A DNA stretch of 10,320 nt from Chthoniobacterales bacterium (GTDB taxonomy: Bacteria > Verrucomicrobiota > Verrucomicrobiae > Chthoniobacterales > UBA10450), in contig QHBL01000413.1 of NCBI GenBank assembly GCA_003244125.1, positions 1 through 10,320 on the forward strand, given 5' to 3'. Positions within the stretch are counted from its first letter, which is position 1, and each line of letters starts with the position of its first letter. This document shows positions 1-6,874 of the stretch, in pieces. The notes under the pieces are model-generated. The model was given only the letters and a program-made list of their open reading frames with translations, had not been told where the DNA came from and did not search any database. Made by a program: the position numbers and the translations under genes.

Positions 1-2
1 AC

Positions 3-1895
3 GAAATGTTTGGCTATGTCGTCGGCGGCGAAGCGGAGGATATGGCGCGCGATTTTCGCGATGACGCCTGGGGGATGCCGAAAGCAGTAGTTATCGATAA
101 CTCATTTGACTGGAGCAACGACAAACGCATCGGCCGGCCTCTGGTCGAATCAGTGATCTACGAGCTCCATGTCAAGGGGTTCACCAAGTTATGCCCTGAT
201 GTGCCGGAGGAATTGCGCGGCACTTACGCTGGCCTCGGCAGCACCGGCGCTATTGACTATTTAAAGAACCTGGGAATTACCGCTGTCGAGCTCCTGCCTG
301 TTCACGCTCACATCGATGACAAGGTGCTGGCAGACCGCGGACTTAGCAACTACTGGGGATACAATACAATCGGCTTCTTCGCCCCGGAGGCCAAGTACTC
401 CAGCAGCGGCGATATGGGCCAGCAGGTAGTCGAGTTTAAGTCAATGGTGCGCAACCTTCACGCCGCCGGAATCGAAGTCATCCTCGACGTCGTTTACAAT
501 CATACCGCTGAAGGTAACCACCTGGGAGCTACTCTCGCCTTTCGCGGCGTCGATAACATCTCCTATTATCGTCTCCTGCCCCAGGATCCTCGTTTCTATC
601 TCGATTTCACCGGCACCGGCAATACCTTCAACCTGCTGAACACCCGCGCCCTTCAGCTTGTCATGGATAGTCTGCGCTATTGGGTGCTCGAGATGCACGT
701 GGACGGTTTTCGCTTCGATCTCGCCAGCACCCTCGCGCGCGATGCCAACGGTGTGAACAAGCTACACGCTTTCTTCGAGATTATTCACCAGGATCCCGTC
801 CTGTCGCAGGTCAAACTCATCGCCGAGCCATGGGACGTCGGTGAAGGCGGCTATCAGGCCGGTAACTTTCCCGTCTTATGGGCGGAGTGGAACGGCAAGT
901 ATCGTGATGCCGTTCGCAGCTTCTGGAAAGGCGACGAAGGCCGCGTCGGTGAAGTCGCTTATCGGTTGACCGGCAGTCCTGACCTTTATCAGCACGATGG
1001 CCGCCGCCCTTATGCCAGCATTAACTTCGTCACCGCGCATGATGGTTTTACCCTGACAGACCTCGTTAGCTACAACGACAAGCACAACGAGGCCAATGGC
1101 GAGAACAACCAGGATGGAGATAACAATAACCATTCCTGGGACCATGGCGCTGAAGGTCCCACTGACGATCCCGAAGTAAACAATTTGCGCAGAAGGCAGC
1201 GGCGAAATTTCCTCACCACTCTATTCATCTCCCAGGGTGTGCCCATGCTCTGCGCCGGAGACGAGTTCGGCCGGACGCAACAGGGGAATAACAATGCTTA
1301 TTGCCAGGATAACGAGATTAGCTGGGTAGATTGGGCCAAGCGCGACGAAGACAAACTTCTGCTCGAGTTTACCCGCAGGTTGATCGAGCTGCGACGGCAT
1401 CATCCCGTCTTTCGTCGTCCCAAGTTCTTCCAGGGCCGGCGCATTCGCGGCAGTGAGATCAGGGACGTTATGTGGTTCAATGCCGGCGGCAACGAGATGA
1501 GCGACGAAGAGTGGGCCTCGCCTTTCGTCCGCTGCCTTGGTGTGCTGCTCAGCGGCGACACCATCGACGTATTCGATTTCCATGGTGACCCAGTTCGCGA
1601 TGATACTTTTCTCCTTCTCATCAACGCCCATTACGAATCGATTCCTTTTCTGCTGCCCGGCCAGGCTGACCTCGAGTGGCAGCTCATCCTCGACACCAGT
1701 CTCGAGTCCGGCTTTCTCACCCAACCTAAAGCTTTCGCTTCCGGAGAAGACGTGCCGCTCGCCGACCGTGCCGCCTGCCTCCTCCGGCTGACACGCGGGG
1801 CGCAGGCTCAGGCCCGGCAGGAATCGTACAAAAAGCGCCGGTTCGATCTGCCGCGGAAAAGCGCGCCGCCGGCACCAGCTACGAATAAAGAGTAG
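3..1895 (+). CDS. glgX: Glycogen debranching enzyme GlgX (isoamylase type), 5'-truncated by window edge
   Basis: This is a GH13 alpha-amylase-superfamily debranching enzyme that hydrolyses alpha-1,6 branches of glycogen or limit dextrins in the cytoplasm. The frame is open to the left edge, so the start lies outside. The visible part begins in the linker before the (beta/alpha)8 barrel, and the N-terminal carbohydrate-binding domain (roughly 130-150 residues in the family) is missing. Counting from the ATG at position 6, DVVYNHT (161-167), the nucleophile region [10 protein letters not shown] with D238, the acid/base region LIAEPWDVG with E274, and [10 protein letters not shown] with D346 are all intact. 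An Asn-rich loop (about 362-376) and the GTQQGNNN-type loop before NEISWVDW are also typical of GlgX/TreX. The C-terminus has a basic/Pro-Ala tail (about 600-629) beyond the beta-sandwich domain. The next gene starts 53 bp downstream on the same strand. Family assignment is secure; exact substrate preference is not visible. Confidence 0.96.
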   Translation, partial: EMFGYVVGGEAEDMARDFRDDAWGMPKAVVIDNSFDWSNDKRIGRPLVESVIYELHVKGFTKLCPDVPEELRGTYAGLGSTGAIDYLKNLGITAVELLPVHAHIDDKVLADRGLSNYWGYNTIGFFAPEAKYSSSGDMGQQVVEFKSMVRNLHAAGIEVILDVVYNHTAEGNHLGATLAFRGVDNISYYRLLPQDPRFYLDFTGTGNTFNLLNTRALQLVMDSLRYWVLEMHVDGFRFDLASTLARDANGVNKLHAFFEIIHQDPVLSQVKLIAEPWDVGEGGYQAGNFPVLWAEWNGKYRDAVRSFWKGDEGRVGEVAYRLTGSPDLYQHDGRRPYASINFVTAHDGFTLTDLVSYNDKHNEANGENNQDGDNNNHSWDHGAEGPTDDPEVNNLRRRQRRNFLTTLFISQGVPMLCAGDEFGRTQQGNNNAYCQDNEISWVDWAKRDEDKLLLEFTRRLIELRRHHPVFRRPKFFQGRRIRGSEIRDVMWFNAGGNEMSDEEWASPFVRCLGVLLSGDTIDVFDFHGDPVRDDTFLLLINAHYESIPFLLPGQADLEWQLILDTSLESGFLTQPKAFASGEDVPLADRAACLLRLTRGAQAQARQESYKKRRFDLPRKSAPPAPATNKE

Positions 1896-1948
1896 GTGGA
1901 TTTGCGACCACAGCACGCGCCGGTCTTCTGTCCTCGTTCCCTAACTTT

Positions 1949-2413
1949 ATGACTCCTACCTCGCTCATCATCGTAGCTGATCGCGGCAGCTTGAAAGCTT
2001 ACCGCGTTAACGAGACTCCCACCCGCGGCCCTAGTTTGCAGCTCGTTCAGGCCTTTAACATCACCGATGCGCACGGTCGCCTCCTCGACAAAGTCACCGA
2101 TCAGGCTGGCCGCTTCCCCGTAGGTGATGCTGGCAGCGGCCGTCATATGAATGCGGTCGCTGAACGCACCCAGATGGAAGCTGAAGTTGATCGACGTATT
2201 CGCAAAGAGCTCGCCGAGCGAATTGTCGAGCTGGTCAAGTCCGACGGCGTCACCGGCTGGTCATTCGCCGCACCCGCACCCTGTCACAAATCGATCACGG
2301 AGCTTCTACCTTCGGACGTTCGCGATCGCATCGTCGAGCATGTGAAATCCGACCTCGTTAACATCGAGCCTGCCAAACTCAGCACGCACTTCCGTTCTCT
2401 TCAGCCGATGTGA
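1949..2413 (+). CDS. Host-attachment / baeRF-family (eRF1-like fold) protein
   Basis: This 154-residue protein resembles the family annotated as 'host attachment protein' or 'protein required for attachment to host cells', which belongs to the bacterial/archaeal eRF1-related (baeRF) group. Visible hallmarks are the N-terminal strand followed by ADRG (LIIVADRGSLKAYRV, residues 6-20), the central DQAGRFP (51-57), a helix rich in charged residues (77-98), a strand ending in APAPCHKSI (107-116), and a C-terminal segment with SDVRDRIVEHVKSDL (122-136) and a conserved final helix. There is no signal peptide or membrane segment, so a cytoplasmic location is expected. The ATG has no clear Shine-Dalgarno sequence. 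The gene is co-oriented with glgX across a 53-bp gap, so cotranscription is possible but not shown. Members have been linked to ribosome-associated functions on the basis of fold; the molecular role is unknown and the attachment name should not be taken literally. Confidence 0.75.
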   Translation: MTPTSLIIVADRGSLKAYRVNETPTRGPSLQLVQAFNITDAHGRLLDKVTDQAGRFPVGDAGSGRHMNAVAERTQMEAEVDRRIRKELAERIVELVKSDGVTGWSFAAPAPCHKSITELLPSDVRDRIVEHVKSDLVNIEPAKLSTHFRSLQPM

Positions 2414-2748
2414 TTGCGCGTTGTCTGGCAGCCCGGCCTGACCCGCCATTATCCGTCAGACACGTTGTAGCTGCCGTTCGCCCCGGCGGCAGACGATGTC
2501 CGAAGTAGTTTAGCTTCTTCCCGGAGGGCTCCCCCCTTCTTTCCGGCGTCTTCTATTTCGCGGCTGCACGGCTTTACGATCAAATCGAGGTATTTCGGCT
2601 CGGTCTGCCCTTTCGGGATAATCGGTAGCCTCATCCGCCTCGTCTGCTGGGTCCATTTGCCGGGAGTCGTTAGCTAAAGTTATGGAGCGGCCGATGCGGT
2701 CCTATAGCTGTCAACGAGGCGCAGTAGAAGGTGCAGCTCTGTTGTTGT
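2414..2748. other. Gene-poor stretch between the baeRF-family gene and the minus-strand exported-protein gene
   Basis: This 335-bp stretch has no recognisable gene on the + strand. It includes a possible 6-bp-stem hairpin (CTGCCG near 2471 pairing with CGGCAG near 2487) without a T-run, so it is not a convincing terminator. The minus strand carries one 61-codon ORF, listed separately. No tRNA, CRISPR or obvious promoter was seen. Confidence 0.5.
2449..2634 (-). CDS. Small uncharacterised ORF, doubtful
   Basis: A 61-codon minus-strand ORF with an ATG start preceded by GAGG three bases upstream, closer than ideal. The product begins MRLPIIPKGQTEPKYLDLIV, is mixed-charge, and ends in a Ser/Ala/Gly-rich tail; there is no signal peptide or membrane helix. 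It lies 114 bp downstream of the putative exported-protein gene on the same strand. I do not recognise the family. It could be a real small protein, the remnant of a larger gene, or a chance ORF in GC-rich DNA. Only its sensible composition and the upstream purine-rich stretch support it. Confidence 0.22.
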   Translation of the reverse strand: MRLPIIPKGQTEPKYLDLIVKPCSREIEDAGKKGGALREEAKLLRTSSAAGANGSYNVSDG

Positions 2749-3377
2749 CTATATCCTCGCGCGCTTTGCCTGCAGTTGCTCGGAGCTCAATTGCTGAATA
2801 CGCTGACGCAGGAGGGGAGCTCGTTCCATCCATTGTCGGGCGTAGATGGAACTTAGAAACGAGCTTTTCTGTGCTGCGCTGCCTAGCGCCTGCTGATTTT
2901 CATTTTCCTGTTGATGCAACCCGGCCCGCGCAGCCTTGCCGCTGCCGTGTCCGTGCCTGGGCAGGCTTTCTCGAACATCATGGGTATCCTGCGCCACCGG
3001 AGCGTTGCTACTGGCCTGAGCATTCGAGGTTGCTTTCTCGCGCTCATCCATCGCCTGGGAGACCGCGTCGCACAGCGCGATAGCTGTTTGATATTGAGCC
3101 TTCTCAGCCTCGGATGCGCCCGCCAAATCGGCTGTCAATGTCGCCCGAAGTTGGGCAAGTTCTGCTCGAGGCAGCGTTATTCCCGCGTCAAGAGGCCCGA
3201 CAATACGATCTAAATGCGCCGCGGTGAACTGCGAAAGCCTAACCGAGGGAGGCTGCCTTTCCGCAGTTGGCGGTGCAGCGGGCTGTTGCGCCGGTGGTCC
3301 CGGCTTGCGCGGCTTGCCCGCGCAAAGTGATGTGAAAAGGGCCACGACTATCAGTGATATAGCTACTGATCTTTCAT
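2749..3377 (-). CDS. Probable small exported or lipid-anchored protein of unknown function, apparent 1-base frameshift in the signal peptide
   Basis: On the minus strand an open frame runs from a TGA at 3400-3402 to a TAG at 2749-2751. The longest version with a standard start uses GTG at 3343-3345 (198 codons), which would begin in the middle of a hydrophobic stretch. Reading upstream in the same frame gives RSVAISLIVVALFTSLCAGK, a classic signal peptide. An ATG at 3375-3377 (complement) with AGGAG two bases upstream lies one frame off: it reads M-K-D-Q-stop as given. One extra A in the AAA run after ATG would give M-K-R followed by that signal peptide. The region after the signal is Pro/Ala/Gln-rich (a linker), then probably helical and Ala/Gln/Glu-rich to a basic C-terminus. 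The Cys in SLCAG resembles a lipobox, but the preceding Leu is unusual, so cleavage by signal peptidase I or II is open. No family is recognised. The frame interruption could be a sequencing error, a true mutation, or evidence for an unrecognised start. Confidence 0.5.
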
Positions 3378-3626
3378 TGCTCCTAGGGTACAGCGCGCGT
3401 CAAGTAGTTGGAATGTGTTTCTTTTGGATGAAACCTCCGAAGATGATGGGCTGGGGCCTCGCAAACCTGGACGCTTGCCGAGCGACTGGTTGATAGTTGA
3501 TGGTTGCCGTCGAGAATTGTACGGCGAGCGAGACGGTCCGAGTCGGACTGGCATTCGCCGGTCGCAGATGCCAGAGGCCTGTGTTCGGAGCTATTTACAT
3601 AACTCAAGGCTCGGCTCTAGTGGCTT
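3378..3626. promoter_or_regulatory. Divergent intergenic region between the exported-protein gene and the amidotransferase-like gene
   Basis: This 249-bp stretch separates a leftward and a rightward gene, so promoters for both are expected here by position. I cannot point to a convincing -35/-10 pair. It contains the TTGATAG-type heptad tract (3489-3506). A + strand open frame from 3415 runs into the next gene in another frame and shows no family features. Confidence 0.3.
3489..3506. repeat. Short heptanucleotide tandem repeat (GTTGATA/GTTGATG)
   Basis: The tract reads GTTGATAGTTGATGGTTG, two and a half 7-bp units differing at one position. It resembles in period and composition the tracts at 4251-4271 and 5154-5176, although the unit sequence differs. 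It lies in the divergent intergenic region. Confidence 0.6.
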
Positions 3627-4253
3627 GTGCCTAACCTCGCGACCTGGATGCGACAGTGTGATGAGAAGTATTTTGCGCCCTTTCTCGCGCAGGCTCCCGA
3701 GGTAAAGGTTTTGAACGCGGCCCGACGCATTGTGCCGATGAAGCAAATGGATGGATTATTGCTCACGGGCGGGGCCGATATCGCGCCGGAGTTCTTAAAC
3801 CAGCAGGCGGCTGATCTATCGGTGATCGAGGAGGACGCAGACCCGGAACGCGATAGATGGGAGCTTGAGGCAGTGCAAGAGGCGCTCGCGCAAGCATTGC
3901 CGGTGTTTGGCATTTGCAAGGGAATGCAGACGCTCAATGTGGCGCTGGGCGGGACGCTGCATCTGGACATTAGCGGGCATAATCTGCCTGAGCAGAAGAC
4001 GCATGACATTCAGCTCTTGCGGAGTGAACGCCGGGCGCGGCATCAGTTCGAGAAAGTGAATAGCTCGCATCACCAGGCGATTGATCAGCTTGGCGATGGG
4101 CTCGAGGTGGAGTCGTGGTGCGCGAGTGATGGTATTATAGAGCAAGTGAGGTTGCGGGACTATCCTTTCGCGCTGGCAGTGCAGTATCATCCGGAGCGGG
4201 GCGAGATATATGGTGAGTTGTTTGAGGACTTCCTGGGAAGGGTGAAGATGTGA
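3627..4253 (+). CDS. Class I glutamine amidotransferase-like hydrolase (PuuD / peptidase C26 family)
   Basis: This 208-residue protein belongs to the gamma-glutamyl-GABA hydrolase/peptidase C26 branch of class I glutamine amidotransferases, which hydrolyse gamma-glutamyl amide bonds using a Cys-His-Glu triad. The visible landmarks are MDGLLLTGGADI (41-52), the nucleophile elbow FGICKGMQ with C97, GGTLHLDI (108-115), the SSHHQAID segment (146-153), and VQYHPE with H188 and E190. The chosen GTG start gives V-P-N-L-A-T-W, which suits the beginning of the fold; an in-frame TAG at 3618-3620 rules out a longer version. No good Shine-Dalgarno sequence is visible. It is somewhat shorter than E. coli PuuD (about 254). 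Nothing nearby indicates a putrescine pathway, so the true substrate is unknown and the puuD symbol is not assigned. It ends 13 bp before the co-oriented HAD gene, probably one transcript. Confidence 0.85.
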   Translation: MPNLATWMRQCDEKYFAPFLAQAPEVKVLNAARRIVPMKQMDGLLLTGGADIAPEFLNQQAADLSVIEEDADPERDRWELEAVQEALAQALPVFGICKGMQTLNVALGGTLHLDISGHNLPEQKTHDIQLLRSERRARHQFEKVNSSHHQAIDQLGDGLEVESWCASDGIIEQVRLRDYPFALAVQYHPERGEIYGELFEDFLGRVKM

Positions 4254-4271
4254 ATGGTGAATAGTGATGAG
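4251..4271. repeat. Heptanucleotide repeat spanning a stop and the next start (TGAATGG/TGAATAG/TGATGAG)
   Basis: Three degenerate 7-bp units fill the gap between the amidotransferase-like gene and the HAD gene. The first unit contains the upstream stop TGA (4251-4253) and the last contains the downstream ATG (4267-4269). Confidence 0.6.
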
Positions 4272-5148
4272 TACGCCGCAGAATACTATTGCCATCGTCT
4301 ATGATTACGATCAGACGCTTAGTCCCAGTTATATGCAGGATGAGGTGGTGTTTCCTACTTTCGGGATAAAGGGAGAGAGTTTCTGGCGGCGTTGCTCGGA
4401 GCTGGTGCGCGACCATGGCTACGATAACGAGCTGGCTTATATGAAGGTGTTACTGGACCAGCTCGGGATGGATCGGCCGACTAACGAGGAGCTAAAGAAG
4501 CTGGGAGCGAACCTGAACTTCTACGAAGGGTTGCCGGAGATGTTTGAGGAATTCCGGGAAGGGTTGCTCAAGACGGAGTATGTAGCTCACGGAATCAGCG
4601 TGGAGCATTACATTATCTCTTCCGGGATGAAGGCGCTCATCGATGGAAGCAGGCTGGCGCCGTTCGTGCGGGCGGTTTTCGGGTGCGAGTTTGCAGAAGA
4701 TGAACAGGGGCGGATCACCTTTCCCAAGCGGGTGATTAGTCACACGCAGAAGACGCAGTATCTATTTCGGATTAACAAAGGCTTTCTCGATATGTCGCAG
4801 GATGTGAATGATCACATGGACGCGGAGATTCGGCCTATTCCGTTTTCGAACATGATCTACATCGGTGATGGGCCGACGGATGTGCCTTGCTTTACGGTGA
4901 TGAAGAAGAACGGCGGGCAAGCTATCGCGGTTTATAATCCGGATGACCCGGCGAGGCTTGGCTTTAAGAAATGTTATCAGTTATCGACGCACGCGGACCG
5001 GGTGAAACATATCGCGCCGGCTGATTACCGGCAGGGGACGCATTTGCGGATGTTGCTCGAGCAGATGGTGGAGGAGACGGCGGACCGGATTGTGGAGCAA
5101 CGGAAGTGGGCGGTCGAGACCGGGACGGTGCGGGCGCCGAAGCACTGA
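4267..5148 (+). CDS. HAD-superfamily hydrolase (phosphatase-like), orphan
   Basis: A cytoplasmic haloacid-dehalogenase-superfamily protein, probably a Mg-dependent phosphatase. I start it at ATG 4267, giving 293 residues; a GTG one codon earlier is possible but lies within a repeat. In the numbering from that GTG, motif I is DYDQT (D14 nucleophile, D16 general acid), motif II is IISSG (S119/S120), the motif III lysine is probably K163, and motif IV is GDGPTD (D202, D206). A helical cap segment of roughly 70-90 residues follows motif I, consistent with a C1-type cap like phosphoserine phosphatase relatives. The substrate cannot be read from the sequence. It shares direction and a 13-bp spacing with the preceding amidotransferase-like gene, and it converges on queE with a 24-bp gap that holds a heptad repeat. 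Confidence 0.85.
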   Translation: MSTPQNTIAIVYDYDQTLSPSYMQDEVVFPTFGIKGESFWRRCSELVRDHGYDNELAYMKVLLDQLGMDRPTNEELKKLGANLNFYEGLPEMFEEFREGLLKTEYVAHGISVEHYIISSGMKALIDGSRLAPFVRAVFGCEFAEDEQGRITFPKRVISHTQKTQYLFRINKGFLDMSQDVNDHMDAEIRPIPFSNMIYIGDGPTDVPCFTVMKKNGGQAIAVYNPDDPARLGFKKCYQLSTHADRVKHIAPADYRQGTHLRMLLEQMVEETADRIVEQRKWAVETGTVRAPKH

Positions 5149-5153
5149 GGAGA

Positions 5154-5176
5154 AGTGACTAGTGATTAGTGATTAG
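5154..5176. repeat. Heptanucleotide tandem repeat (AGTGACT/AGTGATT/AGTGATT) between convergent genes
   Basis: Three 7-bp units, two identical, occupy the 24-bp gap between the HAD gene and queE. The queE stop codon (TTA at 5173-5175 on the + strand, TAA on the minus strand) falls inside the last unit. The period and core sequence match the tract at 4251-4271. Confidence 0.75.
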
Positions 5177-5826
5177 ACGCCGCGAGCTTCGGGCGGCCAG
5201 ATGAATTTGTGGAGTTGGAGCTGGAAGCGGACGGGAAGTTTGTCGGCAAGGATCCATTCGGCGATTTCGCGCGGCTCGATTCGGCCGAAGATGGGCGAGA
5301 AGAGGATGGCGCGGCAGCGGGCCGAAAGATTGTGCTCGCGGAGGCTGTCGCGTGACCATTCGTAGTCTTCACGGGAGCCGATGACGAACTTCACTTCGTC
5401 GCGCATCGTGAGATGCGCAATGTTAGCCCACAGATTGCGGTGGGATTCACCGCTGGATGGCGTTTTTAAATCCATGATGCGATGGACGCGGGGATCGACC
5501 GATGAGATATCGTGCGCTCCGCTGGTTTCGACCAGCACGGTCTTGCTCGAATCGGCGAGGGCACTCATGAGCGGCAGGACGTTTTTCTGAAGCAATGGCT
5601 CGCCGCCGGTAATCTCAACCAGGGGACAATCGAAAGCGGTGACGGTGGCCAAGATTTCCGGCAGCGTTTTCTTCTCCCCTTGATAGAAGGCCTGGGTGGT
5701 ATCGCAATAGGTGCAGCGGAGATCGCAAAAGGTGAGGCGGACGAAGACACAGGGGAGACCGGCCCAGGTGCTCTCGCCCTGGATGGAGCGGTAGATTTCG
5801 TGAATGGTGAGAGTTGGCTCGCGCAT
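5173..5826 (-). CDS. queE: 7-carboxy-7-deazaguanine synthase QueE (radical SAM)
   Basis: QueE converts 6-carboxy-5,6,7,8-tetrahydropterin to 7-carboxy-7-deazaguanine, the ring-contraction step toward preQ0 and queuosine. It needs S-adenosylmethionine, a [4Fe-4S] cluster and Mg2+. The 217-residue product has the family's SIQGEST start (14-20), the CxxxCxxC cluster motif CDLRCTYC (C34, C38, C41), ITGGEPLLQ (72-80) for SAM binding, a VETSG strand, DLKTPSSGE, and the terminal QLHKFIWP typical of QueE. The length is normal. The ATG at 5824-5826 (complement) is the only sensible start; GGTAAG just upstream is a weak ribosome site. The gene stands alone on the minus strand, with no queC, queD or queF in the window. 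No preQ1 riboswitch was recognised in the leader, which instead carries a 9-bp repeat. Confidence 0.95.
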   Translation of the reverse strand: MREPTLTIHEIYRSIQGESTWAGLPCVFVRLTFCDLRCTYCDTTQAFYQGEKKTLPEILATVTAFDCPLVEITGGEPLLQKNVLPLMSALADSSKTVLVETSGAHDISSVDPRVHRIMDLKTPSSGESHRNLWANIAHLTMRDEVKFVIGSREDYEWSRDSLREHNLSARCRAILFSPIFGRIEPREIAEWILADKLPVRFQLQLHKFIWPPEARGV

Positions 5827-5858
5827 CTTACCGGCTCAGGTAAACATCAGAGAAATAA

Positions 5859-5885
5859 CCACAGAGGCCGCAGAGGACACAGAGG
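5859..5885. repeat. Three 9-bp tandem units of the CACAGAGG type
   Basis: Units CCACAGAGG, CCGCAGAGG and ACACAGAGG follow each other without gaps, in the spacer between the divergent queE and dapF genes. The unit is 9 bp, so the tract would be in frame if translated, but no gene covers it. Similar CACAGAGG tracts are, to my knowledge, common as interspersed repeats in environmental bacterial genomes. Confidence 0.75.
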
Positions 5886-5955
5886 AAAGATTGTTCTTGC
5901 CGGCCTTCTTTCTGGCCGTGGTTAGTTCCACAACATTTGGCTTTCGACGGACGCT

Positions 5956-6774
5956 GTGTTACGAAATCCCGTGCTGCGTTTCACTAAAATGAATGGGGCG
6001 GGCAACGATTTTGTCATGGTCGATAACCGCGCTGGCGATCTGCGGCTCAGTGCAGAGCAGATCGCGCGCGTTTGCGACCGCCATCGGGGTGTGGGCGCGG
6101 ATGGGGTTCTACTGATTGAGCCGGCGCGGAATGGAGCGGACTTCCGCATGCGCTATTATAATAGCGACGGCGGTGAAGCGGAGATGTGCGGGAATGGCGC
6201 GCGTTGTTTTGCGCGCTTCGCGGCAAGAGTGGCGGGGGCGGGCGAGGAGTTGTCGTTCGAAACCGAGGCTGGTGTGATTCGCGCGCAGTTACAAGGCGAG
6301 CAGGTGCGGCTCGGGATGAGCGAGCCGCGGGATCTGCGGCTGAATCTGCAACTGCAGGCCGGAGGCAAGATGTGGCGGGCGCATTTCATGAACTCGGGTG
6401 TGCCACATGTGGTGGCGCCGGTCGCGTCAATCGAGGAGGTGGATGTGTATGCGGTCGGCCGGCGCATGCGAAGCAACGAGCTCTTCGCGCCGGCAGGTGC
6501 GAACGTCAATTTCCTGGAGAAACGCGGCACGGACAGGATCGCGATTCGTACTTATGAACGCGGAGTGGAAAACGAAACGCTGGCGTGTGGCACGGGTGTG
6601 GTGGCAAGCGCGTTAATTTTCGCGCTGACCGAAAATGTGAACGGGCCGATTTCAGTGCTGGTGCGGGGCGGCAGCGAATTGAGCGTGGATTTTAAACGCG
6701 ATGAGGAAAAGTTCAGTGAAGTGACGTTGACTGGACCTGCTGAGTTTGTCTTTGAAGGTAACATTGAAATCTAA
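5956..6774 (+). CDS. dapF: Diaminopimelate epimerase DapF
   Basis: DapF interconverts LL- and meso-diaminopimelate without cofactor, by a two-base mechanism with a Cys pair, giving the precursor of lysine and of peptidoglycan. The 272-residue product has the N-terminal KMNGAGNDF (11-19), the first catalytic Cys in EMCGNGARC (C78), the FMNSGVPHVV substrate loop (144-153), GANVNFLE (181-188), RTYERGVENETLACGTG with the second Cys C211, and the two-lobed pseudo-symmetric length of the family. GTG at 5956 is used, with a weak GGA four bases upstream. GTG at 5971 (M-L-R-F-T-K-M) would match the usual N-terminus equally well. It is the first gene of a rightward dap cluster; the gap to dapA contains a palindromic repeat. 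Confidence 0.96.
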   Translation: MLRNPVLRFTKMNGAGNDFVMVDNRAGDLRLSAEQIARVCDRHRGVGADGVLLIEPARNGADFRMRYYNSDGGEAEMCGNGARCFARFAARVAGAGEELSFETEAGVIRAQLQGEQVRLGMSEPRDLRLNLQLQAGGKMWRAHFMNSGVPHVVAPVASIEEVDVYAVGRRMRSNELFAPAGANVNFLEKRGTDRIAIRTYERGVENETLACGTGVVASALIFALTENVNGPISVLVRGGSELSVDFKRDEEKFSEVTLTGPAEFVFEGNIEI

Positions 6775-6780
6775 CCTTCT

Positions 6781-6874
6781 GTCAGCCGGAGCGAAGTGGA
6801 GGAATCTCTAGCTATTTGCGCAGGAGCGAATAATCAGAGATGTCTCGACTCCGCTCCGCTCCGCTCGATATGAC
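6781..6874. repeat. REP-like imperfect palindromic element between dapF and dapA
   Basis: The left arm, containing GAGCGAAGTGGAGGAATCTCT (6789-6809), pairs with the reverse complement of 6836-6856 (GAGCGGAGTCGAGACATCTCT) at about 17 of 21 positions. Both arms are flanked by GTCA/TGAC (6781-6784 and 6871-6874). An inner pair, TATTTGC/GCGAATA, continues the hairpin. The right arm also holds CCGCT pentamer reiterations (6851-6865). This is the layout of a repetitive extragenic palindrome. The dapA ATG at 6870 lies within its right end. Confidence 0.75.

Noticed and set aside
1221..1916. Minus-strand open frame (231 codons) opposite the 3' part of glgX
   Set aside because: Antisense of conserved GlgX sequence; no recognisable motifs of its own.
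2682..3083. Plus-strand open frame in the middle region
   Set aside because: Cys/Arg/Ser-rich, no start context, and antisense to the more protein-like minus-strand frame with a signal peptide.
2414..3626. Replication origin suggested by the skew change
   Set aside because: No TTATNCACA boxes found by eye (TTATCCGTC near 2451 is only a partial match), no AT-rich unwinding region and no dnaA/dnaN nearby.
3415..3705. Plus-strand open frame upstream of the amidotransferase-like gene
   Set aside because: Runs into that gene in a different frame, and its translation matches no family pattern; the intergenic heptad lies inside it.
5859..5885. CRISPR-like array
   Set aside because: Units are 9 bp and contiguous with no spacers; no cas genes.
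5827..5955. preQ1 riboswitch in the queE leader
   Set aside because: No compact H-type pseudoknot pattern seen; the leader is occupied by the CACAGAGG repeat and a weak CGGCC/GGCCG stem.
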